A stretch of DNA of 64,000 nt, from NCBI GenBank assembly GCA_963802375.1, contig CAWDIJ010000010.1, positions 868,001 through 932,000 on the forward strand, read 5' to 3'. A program made the position numbers and the translations under genes. Positions within the stretch are counted from its first letter, which is position 1. Every line of letters begins with the position of its first letter. This stretch comes from JACDAN01 sp963802375. Lineage in GTDB: Bacteria; Actinomycetota; Thermoleophilia; Gaiellales; Gaiellaceae. Shown here piece by piece: positions 57,407 to 64,000 of the stretch. The notes under the pieces were generated by a model, which was not told the DNA's origin, did not search any database, and saw only the letters and a program-made list of their open reading frames with translations.

Positions 57407-57434
57407 GCGCGGAACCGCGCTGCGGGAAAGCCGC
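57407..57434. promoter_or_regulatory. Candidate operator pair upstream of USP operon
   Basis: GCGCGGAACCGCGC (57407-57420, perfect inverted arms around AA) directly followed by GCTGCGGGAAAGCCGC (57419-57434). The second sequence is identical to the one near nirK. Distance to the operon start is 60-87 bp. Confidence 0.45.
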
Positions 57435-60100
57435 TACCAGGTCTTCGTTCTGGGCGTTGCCAGGCTGCGGCTGACCCGGGCGCGGGCATCCACCGCAACG
57501 CATCCGTTTGGCAATGCCATCACCGGATTCAGGTCGAGCTCGGCAACTTCGTGCAGATCGTCGCCGAGCCGTGAGAGGCGATGCAGCAGGTCCGTCAGGG
57601 CGTGAGCGTCGGCCGCGGGCTTGCCGCGGAAGCCCCGCACCAGCGTCCCGGTCTTTCCCTCGGTGACGAGCTCGTGGGCGTCGGCGTCTGTTAGCGGCGC
57701 GATACGGAACTCGGCCTGACCGATGAGCTCGGCGAAAACACCGCCTGGACCGAAGGCGACCAGAGGTCCGAAGACCGGATCCTGGACGATGCCGGCGAGG
57801 AGCTCGGCGCTCCCCTCGAGCATCGGCTGGACGATCACCGGAGCACCGATCCGAGCCGTTGCGTCGCGAACGTCTCCCTCGTCTGCCAGTCCGAGTGCGA
57901 CGCCGCCGGTCTCGGTCTTGTGCGCTCCGGGCTCCGCGCTCTTGACGACGGCGGGAAACCCCAGCTCGGCCGCGGCGGCGGCCGCATCGTCCGGGGTGGC
58001 CGCGATCCGTTCGGGGACGACCGGGATCCCGTACGCCTCGAGGAGCTCCCGGACCTGCGTCGGAGTCAGCCAGACGTCGTCACCGGCTGCGAGCGCGGCA
58101 GTCACAAGTGCACGACCCCGGGCCGTGTCGACGCCGTCCAGGGCAGGGACCGACCCGGCCGGACGGCGGAGCCATTCGGCACGGGCGGCAGCGAGCCCCA
58201 GCGCACGCGCTGCCGATTCGGGATAGGCGAAGTTGGTCACGCCAGGCGTTGCCGGGACCTCGGCTGCGGCGATCAGCGATGCCAACACGGGCTTATCGGC
58301 TCCGCCGCCCACCACCCGCGCGACCGCGGTCGCCACCTCGTCGACGCCGGCCACGACCGGCGGAACGAACAAGACGATCGCAGCGTCGATGCCTGGGTCG
58401 GCCAGGACGATCGGTAGCGCGCGCTCGTAGACGTCGCCCGTGGCGGAGCCGAGCATGTCCACGGGGTTGGCGAGGCTCGCCTCCGCCGGAAGCGCGTCGC
58501 GTAGCGCGGACTCCGTCTTCGGTGTGAGCGCCGGCAGCTCGAGTCCTGCCGCTTCGCACGCGTCCGCGCAGAGGATGCCGAGGCCACCCGCGTTGGTGAG
58601 GACGGCCACTCTGTTGCCGGCGGGAAGCGGCTGGCCGGAGAACAGTGCGGCGGCGTCGATCAACTCCTCGAGCGTCCTGGCCCTGATGACGCCGGCTTGG
58701 TGGAAGAGCGCGTCCACGGCCGCCTCAGAGCCGGCGAGCGCAGCCGTGTGCGAGCTTGCGGCGCGCGCTCCCGTCGTGGTCGTTCCGCTCTTCATGGCCA
58801 GGATCGGCTTCTTGCGCGCAACCCGGCGCGCGATCCGGCCGAATCGCCGCGGGTTGCCGAACGATTCGAGGTAGAGGGCCACGAGGCCGGTCTCCGGATC
58901 GTCCTCCCAGTACTCGAGGAGGTCGTTCGAGGACACGTCGGCCTTGTTGCCGATCGACACGAACGCCGAGAGGCCGATCCCCCGTTGCTGAGCCTTCTCC
59001 AACAGCGCCAGCCCGAGTGCCCCGCTCTGGGAGGAGAACGCCACCGGCCCAGGTGGAAGCGCGCGGGGACCGAACGTCGCGTTCAGCTGCGGTGCGGACA
59101 CCGCGATGCCGAGGCAGTTCGGCCCGATCAGCCGGCCACCGTGCGCCCGGACGAGCGCGAGGAGCTGGTCTTGACGCTCGCGCCCCTCCTCGCCGACCTC
59201 TGCGAATCCTGCCGAGATGACGCAGAGGGCTCTGGTCCCCCGTTGCAGCGCCGCCTCGACCCCGTCCAGCACGTGCCGGGCGGGCAGGCAGACGACGACC
59301 AGGTCCGGCGCCTCGGGGAGCTCCTCGACCGACCGGTAGCCGCGAACGCCGGCGACGGCGTCACCGGCGGGGTTCACCGGGTAGGCGACGCCTTCGAACT
59401 CCCCCGAGATGATGTTGCGGAAGAGCAGGCCGCCGATCGATTCCCGCCGCTTGGATGCACCGAGCACGGCGACGTTCGTGGGCGCGAAGAAGGGCCTGAG
59501 CGACGCGACGGCGGCGAGATGGTCGCGCTCGTCCACCCGCTCGAGGTAGGTCTCCGTGGGCTCGATCCGGAACTCGACCTCGACGGTCCCGCTCTCGAGC
59601 GTCCGCGTGCTCTCGAACCCCACAGCCTCGAAGACGCCGAGCATCGGGCTGTTCTCCGCGAGGACCTCTGCGACGAAGCGCTCGATGCCGACAGCTGCTG
59701 CGCGCTCGGCGAGCTGCTCGAGCAGTCGAGTGCCGATTCCGCGTCGCTGGTAGGCATCGGCCACCAGAAAGGCGACCTCGGCCGCCGCAGGATCGCGGAG
59801 CCGCACATAGCTCGCGAGCGCGATCACCCGCCCTTCCAGCTCCCCGATCAGATGCCCTCGTTCGTGCCAGTCGGGCTCGACGAACTGATCCAGGAGCCGC
59901 TCATCCACGGTCGGGAATCCGTGGAAGCGGTAGTAGAGGCTCTGCGTGGAGAGCCCACGCAGGAACTCGACGAGCGCCCCTACGTCCGCCGCCTGCGGCG
60001 CGCGCAGCCGAAGCGTCGTCCCGTCGCGGAGGATGACGTCGAGCGCCTCCGGAGAGACGCCCGACGACTTGGAGGAAGACGCCTCAGTGCGCCGCGGCAA
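57434..60100 (-). CDS. GNAT domain fused to NDP-forming acyl-CoA synthetase
   Basis: 888 residues, TTG start overlapping the alcohol dehydrogenase stop by 17 bp. Residues ~20-180 form a GNAT acetyltransferase (AEVAFLVADAYQRRGIGTRL). Then CoA-binding (NVAVLGASKRRESIGGLLFR, GYRSVEELPEAPDLVVVCLP), ligase domain with a phospho-His region (SSHTAALAGSEAAVDALF), and a C-terminal ATP-grasp (ELGFPAVVKSAEPGAHKTET). Related proteins are protein-lysine acetyltransferases such as Pat, where the GNAT part is usually C-terminal; here it is N-terminal. May acetylate enzymes or activate acids. Lies between USP and ADH genes. Confidence 0.9.
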   Translation of the reverse strand: MPRRTEASSSKSSGVSPEALDVILRDGTTLRLRAPQAADVGALVEFLRGLSTQSLYYRFHGFPTVDERLLDQFVEPDWHERGHLIGELEGRVIALASYVRLRDPAAAEVAFLVADAYQRRGIGTRLLEQLAERAAAVGIERFVAEVLAENSPMLGVFEAVGFESTRTLESGTVEVEFRIEPTETYLERVDERDHLAAVASLRPFFAPTNVAVLGASKRRESIGGLLFRNIISGEFEGVAYPVNPAGDAVAGVRGYRSVEELPEAPDLVVVCLPARHVLDGVEAALQRGTRALCVISAGFAEVGEEGRERQDQLLALVRAHGGRLIGPNCLGIAVSAPQLNATFGPRALPPGPVAFSSQSGALGLALLEKAQQRGIGLSAFVSIGNKADVSSNDLLEYWEDDPETGLVALYLESFGNPRRFGRIARRVARKKPILAMKSGTTTTGARAASSHTAALAGSEAAVDALFHQAGVIRARTLEELIDAAALFSGQPLPAGNRVAVLTNAGGLGILCADACEAAGLELPALTPKTESALRDALPAEASLANPVDMLGSATGDVYERALPIVLADPGIDAAIVLFVPPVVAGVDEVATAVARVVGGGADKPVLASLIAAAEVPATPGVTNFAYPESAARALGLAAARAEWLRRPAGSVPALDGVDTARGRALVTAALAAGDDVWLTPTQVRELLEAYGIPVVPERIAATPDDAAAAAAELGFPAVVKSAEPGAHKTETGGVALGLADEGDVRDATARIGAPVIVQPMLEGSAELLAGIVQDPVFGPLVAFGPGGVFAELIGQAEFRIAPLTDADAHELVTEGKTGTLVRGFRGKPAADAHALTDLLHRLSRLGDDLHEVAELDLNPVMALPNGCVAVDARARVSRSLATPRTKTW

Positions 60101-61172
60101 GCGCCTTCTCGGCTTCGGGGAGATGCACCGAGTGGCCGCTGAGAACGACCTTGAGCGCGTTCGTGCTCGCGGCGTCCGCGAACGTGTCGTACGCCTCGGT
60201 CATCTCGTCCAGCTCGAAGCGGTGAGTCGCGAACACCGTCGGATCGAGCCTGCCGGCGGCGATCAGTTGCATGAGCTTCGGCGTAGTGAACGTGTCCACG
60301 AGCCCTGTCGTTATGGTGACATCCCGGATCCAGAGGCGCTCCAGATGGAGCGTCGCCGGATGTCCGTGGACGCCGACGTTCGCAACCCGGCCGCCCGGCC
60401 GGATCAGGTCCGCGCAGAGCTCGAACGTCTCGGGAATGCCGACCGCCTCGATCGCGACATCCGCGCCGAGCCCGCCGGTGAGCTCCATGACCGCAGCGAC
60501 GGCGTCGACCTGCGCGTTGTTGATCGTCACGTCTGCGCCGAACTCATGCGCCTTCGCCAGGCGCGCATCGGCGATGTCGAGCACGACGATGCTGCCCGGT
60601 GTGAAGAGCTTGGCGGTCATGACCGCCGCGAGCCCGATCGGGCCCGCACCGACGATTGCGACGCTGTCCCCCGGCTCGACGCGCCCTCCGAGGACACCGA
60701 CCTCGTACGACGTCGGGAGGATGTCCGCGAGGAAGATCACCTCGTCGTCCGTGAGTCCTTCCGGCACCTTGTGCACCGACGTGTCGGCGAACGGCACCCG
60801 CGCGTACTCGGCCTGAAGACCGTCGATCAGGTGGCCGAAGATCCAGCCGCCTCCACCGCTGCAGAGGCCATACCGCGCCTCCTTGCAGAAACGGCAGCGG
60901 CCGCACGAGGTGATGCATGAGACCAGAACGCGGTCGCCGGCTTCGAGCGTCGAGACCGCACCTCCCACCTCGACGACGGTCCCGACCGCCTCGTGACCCA
61001 GGATCCGGCCCGGCTCGACCTCGGGGACGTCGCCTTTGAGGATGTGCAGGTCGGTGCCGCAGATGGTCGACGTGTCGATCCGGACGAGTGCGTCCGTCGG
61101 CTCCAGGATCGTCGGATCGGGGACGGTCTCCCAGGCCCGCTGTCCGGGACCGTGGTAGACGAGCGCCTTCAT
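60084..61172 (-). CDS. adh: Zinc-dependent alcohol dehydrogenase family protein
   Basis: 362 residues. Catalytic zinc: STICGTDLHILKGDVP and GRILGHEAVGTVVEVG; structural zinc: CGRCRFCKEARYGLC, four cysteines. Rossmann motif VAIVGAGPIGLAAVMTAKLF. Matches tdh/sorbitol/formaldehyde-type medium-chain dehydrogenases. GGGAGGAGCC before ATG 61172. In DosR-like regulons of mycobacteria similar genes occur near the GNAT-synthetase and USPs. NAD use is likely (Asp after beta-2, VVLDIADARL). Confidence 0.93.
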   Translation of the reverse strand: MKALVYHGPGQRAWETVPDPTILEPTDALVRIDTSTICGTDLHILKGDVPEVEPGRILGHEAVGTVVEVGGAVSTLEAGDRVLVSCITSCGRCRFCKEARYGLCSGGGGWIFGHLIDGLQAEYARVPFADTSVHKVPEGLTDDEVIFLADILPTSYEVGVLGGRVEPGDSVAIVGAGPIGLAAVMTAKLFTPGSIVVLDIADARLAKAHEFGADVTINNAQVDAVAAVMELTGGLGADVAIEAVGIPETFELCADLIRPGGRVANVGVHGHPATLHLERLWIRDVTITTGLVDTFTTPKLMQLIAAGRLDPTVFATHRFELDEMTEAYDTFADAASTNALKVVLSGHSVHLPEAEKALAAAH

Positions 61173-61193
61173 GGCTCCTCCCTTCTCGCCCGC

Positions 61194-61421
61194 CTAGGCG
61201 AGGCCCGGCGGGTGAAACGTGCGGAGGGCGCGGCGGGGATCCTTCTGTTCGAGCCCGGTCCGGATGCCCTTCAGGAGCTCGACGAGGTCGGGATTGCTGC
61301 CGAAGTCCGCCCAAAGAGGTGTGACCACGCAGTGATCGTCGACCCAGAAGGGACACGTGCCGCCTGGACACGCCTTCCGGCGCCCATCCGCGAATTCCAG
61401 TAGACAGATGCTTTGTTCCAT
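61194..61421 (-). CDS. Small Cys-rich protein, unknown function
   Basis: 75 residues: MEQSICLLEFADGRRKACPG, then GTCPFWVDDHCVVTPLWADF. Cysteines C6, C18, C23, C31-type spacing suggests one metal. Downstream of adh by 21 bp in gene order, upstream in transcription. Similar short proteins occur in Thermoleophilia (recalled). Confidence 0.65.
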   Translation of the reverse strand: MEQSICLLEFADGRRKACPGGTCPFWVDDHCVVTPLWADFGSNPDLVELLKGIRTGLEQKDPRRALRTFHPPGLA

Positions 61422-61487
61422 GGCCCTACGATCGCTTGGAGCTGTGGCGGCGCCATCCGCGTCGGCGCTGCTCGAACATGCGGCTTA

Positions 61488-61717
61488 CTACGGAATGGAG
61501 GTCCAGTCGCCGTGGAGCCGCTCGAGCTCCACGTCGACCGGGAGCCCCGCGCGAACCGCGTCGGGAGGAGGCTCGGCGGAGAGCCCGACGTGCAGAGCGA
61601 GGAAGGGCGCCAGGTACCGGCCGACGATCTTGGCCGGCGGCCACCACAACGGCTCGCTGCTGACGTCCGACGAGGCGTCGAGCAGGCCCGCCGACAGGTA
61701 GCGGGGAAACAGGTCGG
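61488..61717 (-). pseudogene. C-terminal fragment of an NAD(P)/FAD-dependent oxidoreductase
   Basis: About 76 codons in a frame with no start: SDLFPRYLSAGLLDASSDVS, PLWWPPAKIVGRYLAPFLAL, and VDVELERLHGDWTSIP at the stop. The PLWWPPxKIxGRYLAPFL motif belongs, as I recall it, to the C-terminus of sulfide:quinone-oxidoreductase-like flavoproteins. It begins where the preceding membrane-protein fragment ends, in another frame. Confidence 0.7.
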
Positions 61718-61965
61718 ATCGGCCAGCGCCGGTCGAGCGCCCAGAAGTACGCGGTCAGGAGCGCGACGAGAGTCGCACCGGAGATCTGGTTCGCCGTGAG
61801 CTCGCCCACGCGGTCGGCGTACGCCGCCTCGCGAACGATCCCATTCGCGACCGCGAGGACGGAACCACCGAGCCAGGCGATCGTCCACCGGCGCCACACG
61901 CGGTCGCGCAGAAGCGGGCGCCGAACCGCCCGAGGGAGGGGAATCCGCTGCGTGCCGGAGGTCAT
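61718..61965 (-). pseudogene. Membrane protein, N-terminal fragment cut at a junction
   Basis: ATG 61965 overlaps the stop of the upstream gene (ATGA) and encodes ~83 residues: RRPLLRDRVWRRWTIAWLGG, SVLAVANGIVREAAYADRVG, and QISGATLVALLTAYFWALDR. Two helices are seen; the normal family has more. After ALDRRWPI the frame no longer codes and the flavoprotein fragment starts in the next frame. Confidence 0.72.
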
Positions 61966-62609
61966 CGGCTCGCAGGATCGCCGTGAATCGTCGGTCCGGA
62001 ATCGGGGTTGAGCCGCGATCGAACGCGGGATACCCGCACACCATCCCGCCGTGCAACGACGACTCCGGCGCGCCAACCAGGCGCCCGCCCCCCGCTCGGA
62101 GGATGGATCGACTCCGCATCCAGCCCGGAACGCGCAATCAGCCACGAGGTCACCGAGTTCGAGTTCCACATCTCGCCGGCACCGAGCTCGTCCCGCCCCC
62201 ACACGGGAGTCGGCACGAGCGGCATGAGATCGAGGAACCGCTGCGCGATCATCGGGTCGTCGGTGAGGCGCTGCGGGCTCGCGACGGCTTCCCCAACGTC
62301 AGGAATCGCGCCACCGCGCCAGCGCCGCAGCTCGTAGCGAAACAGGCGGAAGCGGCCGGCCAGACGAGTACCGACTGATCCGCAGGCGACAACGCCGCGA
62401 CACGAGCCGTCGCCCCGCAGGACAGGCGCCGACTCGAGCACGAACTCTCCCCGCGGTACCACGACAATGAGCGCCGAGTGGTACAGGTCGAACGGCGATC
62501 GTCGGCCAAGCGACGCGGATACAGACTCGAAGATCTGTCCGTTGAGCCGAACCGAATGGCCGCCGGCTCCGAGCGGCAACCAGTACAGATCAACGCTCGC
62601 GTCGGGCAC
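61962..62609 (-). CDS. Conserved hypothetical protein (VDLYWLPLGAGG family)
   Basis: 215 residues from GTG 62609. Features: DLYWLPLGAGGHSVRLNGQI, DLYHSALIVVVPRGEFVLES, RFRLFRYELRRWRGGAIPDV, PTPVWGRDELGAGEMWNSNS and SWLIARSGLDAESIHPPSGG. This is a distinct family of unknown function common in actinobacteria near redox genes (recalled). No cysteine cluster, no membrane segment. Translationally coupled to the following truncated gene. Confidence 0.75.
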   Translation of the reverse strand: MPDASVDLYWLPLGAGGHSVRLNGQIFESVSASLGRRSPFDLYHSALIVVVPRGEFVLESAPVLRGDGSCRGVVACGSVGTRLAGRFRLFRYELRRWRGGAIPDVGEAVASPQRLTDDPMIAQRFLDLMPLVPTPVWGRDELGAGEMWNSNSVTSWLIARSGLDAESIHPPSGGRAPGWRAGVVVARRDGVRVSRVRSRLNPDSGPTIHGDPASR

Positions 62610-62765
62610 GCCGGGAGAGTGACGCGGCGTCCGTCGAGCCACATCCGGAAGAAACCGTCGTTGGCTGCGGCCAACTACGCCCACCGGTACGAGGGACAGA
62701 CAGTCGACGTTGGCTCTTGCCGCTGAATCTCTTACTATCGCCCGGCGAGACGGGTTGGAGGCGTG

Positions 62766-64000
62766 ATGGCGACTGGCGCGCGGCGTGAGTTCCTGATCTC
62801 GAAGGCCTGGATCCAGGCGGCCGTCCTGGTCGTGCTGGTGGGCTTCTTCGTCCTCGGCCTGCTCGCCTACCGCACCTACATGGAACAGCCGCCGGTGCCG
62901 GGGCGGGTCGTGGACGCGAACGGAGACGTCCTCTTCACCGGCGAGGACATCAGCCGCGGCCAGCAGGTGTTCCTGCACAACGGGCTGATGGAGTACGGGT
63001 CGGTCTTCGGGCACGGCGCCTATCTCGGCCCGGACTACACCGCCGACTACCTGCGCCGCTCGTCCGATCTCGTCCGGGCGTCGTTCGGCGGCGCCGACTC
63101 CGACCGGGCGGTGCAGCGGACGATCGAAGAGATGCGCGCGAACCGCTACGACGAGGGAGCGGACACGCTGACGTTCAGCGCCGCGCAGGCGGTCGCCTTC
63201 CGCCGGCTGGTCCGCCACTACAGCGACTTCTTCTCCGACCCGACGACCCGACACGGGCTGCGGCCGGAAGCGATCACCGACCGGACGGAGCTGCGACAGC
63301 TGACGGCGTTCTTCGCCTGGACGGCCTGGGCCGCAGCCGCGAACCGGCCCGGCCACGACTACTCGTACACGAACAACTGGCCGCCCGAGCCGCGGGTCGA
63401 CAACAAGCCGACCGCGAACGTGATCGTCTGGAGCGTCCTCAGCCTGATCGCGCTGCTCGGCGGGATCGGGCTCCTGTTCGCGGCGTTCGGGCGCTGGGGA
63501 CGCAATCTCGGCTGGCACGGGCGCGAGCAGGCGACGCTTTCGTTCCGCGCCCCCGGCGACGTCGCGCTGACGCCGGCGCAGCGCGCGACCGCGTGGTTCT
63601 TCTTCGTCATGGCCGCCCTGTTCCTGCTGCAGACCTTCTTCGGCGCCGCCTCGCAGCACTACCGCGCGGACATCGCGAGCTTCTTCGGCATCGACCTCGC
63701 GCAGGTGTTCCCGTACAACCTGATGCGTACCTGGCACGTGCAGCTGGCGATCTTCTGGGTGGCCACCTCATTCGTCGCCGCCGGGATCTTCCTCGCGCCG
63801 ATGATCGCCCGGCGCGAGCCCCGCCACCAGGGCAAGCTCGCCTTCGCACTGCTCGGCGCGCTCGCGGTCGTCGTCTTCGGGACGCTGATCGGCTCTTTCC
63901 TCGGCGTCCACGGCGTGCTCGAGGACACGGCGTCGAACTGGTTCGGGCTGCAGGGCTTCGAGTACCTCGACCTCGCCCGGATCTGGCAGATCCTGCTCTC
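62766..64000 (+). CDS. norZ: Quinol-type nitric oxide reductase, N-terminal part (continues past window)
   Basis: 411 complete codons, no stop yet. ATG 62766 follows GGAGG at four to five bases. N-terminal helix (IQAAVLVVLVGFFVLGLLAY), then the NorC-like part GEDISRGQQVFLHNGLMEYG and GHGAYLGPDYTADYLRR without heme c, as in qNOR. Later helices hold RTWHVQLAIFWVATSFVAAG, where the heme b/b3 His ligand lies. It would reduce NO to N2O with quinol and protect against the NO from NirK. Starts 157 bp after the divergent hypothetical gene. Confidence 0.92.
   Translation, partial: MATGARREFLISKAWIQAAVLVVLVGFFVLGLLAYRTYMEQPPVPGRVVDANGDVLFTGEDISRGQQVFLHNGLMEYGSVFGHGAYLGPDYTADYLRRSSDLVRASFGGADSDRAVQRTIEEMRANRYDEGADTLTFSAAQAVAFRRLVRHYSDFFSDPTTRHGLRPEAITDRTELRQLTAFFAWTAWAAAANRPGHDYSYTNNWPPEPRVDNKPTANVIVWSVLSLIALLGGIGLLFAAFGRWGRNLGWHGREQATLSFRAPGDVALTPAQRATAWFFFVMAALFLLQTFFGAASQHYRADIASFFGIDLAQVFPYNLMRTWHVQLAIFWVATSFVAAGIFLAPMIARREPRHQGKLAFALLGALAVVVFGTLIGSFLGVHGVLEDTASNWFGLQGFEYLDLARIWQILL

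Noticed and set aside
57234..57434. Classical mycobacterial DosR box upstream of the USP operon
   Set aside because: No GGGACT-x-AGTCCC-like palindrome found; only the different GCG-GAA-CCGC motif.
1..64000. CRISPR arrays, rRNA genes, insertion sequences
   Set aside because: No regularly spaced repeats, no rRNA sequence and no transposase gene seen on either strand.

Overview
The window is 64 kb of high-GC DNA with short intergenic gaps, many GTG/TTG starts, 4-base stop/start overlaps and hairpin terminators without U-tracts. Gene content (DUF4331-TPR-RskA-SigK locus, DUF3618/holin-X cluster, E1 2-oxoglutarate dehydrogenase, Cys-poor small proteins, USP-rich stress operons) points to an actinobacterium, most likely of the Thermoleophilia (Gaiella/Solirubrobacter side). 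That placement is inference from gene families; there is no 16S in the window.

Layout. 0-3.2 kb: end of a DUF4331 gene, a TPR protein, an RskA-type anti-sigma factor and its ECF sigma factor in one operon. 3.3-6.1 kb: Hsp20 with a textbook promoter, argF, rhomboid protease, zincin-like peptidase. 6.2-11.5 kb: two secreted subtilases on the minus strand, both ending in an acidic DDDD tail. 11.6-14.7 kb: a tRNA-Ala(UGC) whose 3' 48 bp are repeated exactly 3 kb away, enclosing a decayed integrative element (integrase C-terminus, SGNH hydrolase, several very small proteins). 14.7-21 kb: accessory DNA with a hexamer repeat cluster, a secreted fibronectin-like protein, a remnant of a phage capsid-decoration gene, a four-gene membrane-protein operon, two paralogous CEC-motif proteins and a PIN protein. 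21-35 kb: an ECF sigma factor fused to its own zinc-finger and basic tail, LtrA, CHRD protein, HAD phosphatase, PRC-barrel, msrB, diiron protein, CDF exporter, BON protein, a diguanylate cyclase, and a 161-bp imperfect inverted repeat that fills one convergent junction. 35-40 kb: sucA (E1o), nitrilase, and a P-loop protein ending in the same CEC motif.

40-64 kb reads as one low-oxygen / nitric-oxide / dormancy region. A DosS-like GAF-GAF histidine kinase (with the HHPPM heme-pocket segment) and a NarL-type regulator are followed by a copper nitrite reductase with a DsbA/VKOR thiol-oxidation pair (DsbA frameshifted), phosphoketolase plus a compact acetate kinase, an ABC/FtsX exporter, two ZIP transporters, five universal-stress-protein domains in three genes, a GNAT-fused NDP-forming acyl-CoA synthetase, a zinc alcohol dehydrogenase, a deletion scar made of two broken genes, and the start of a quinol-type nitric oxide reductase. 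NirK (nitrite to NO) and qNOR (NO to N2O) would together form a short denitrification/detoxification route, and xfp-ackA an acetate/ATP route. A similar GC-rich motif lies in front of three of these operons.

The most unusual signals are (1) start sites that appear to be CTG, two of them overlapping the upstream TGA stop (CTGA), (2) the CEC zinc-site-like module in three proteins, (3) a set of 60-80-residue small proteins of one apparent fold scattered in the accessory DNA, and (4) the long inverted repeat at 31.4 kb.
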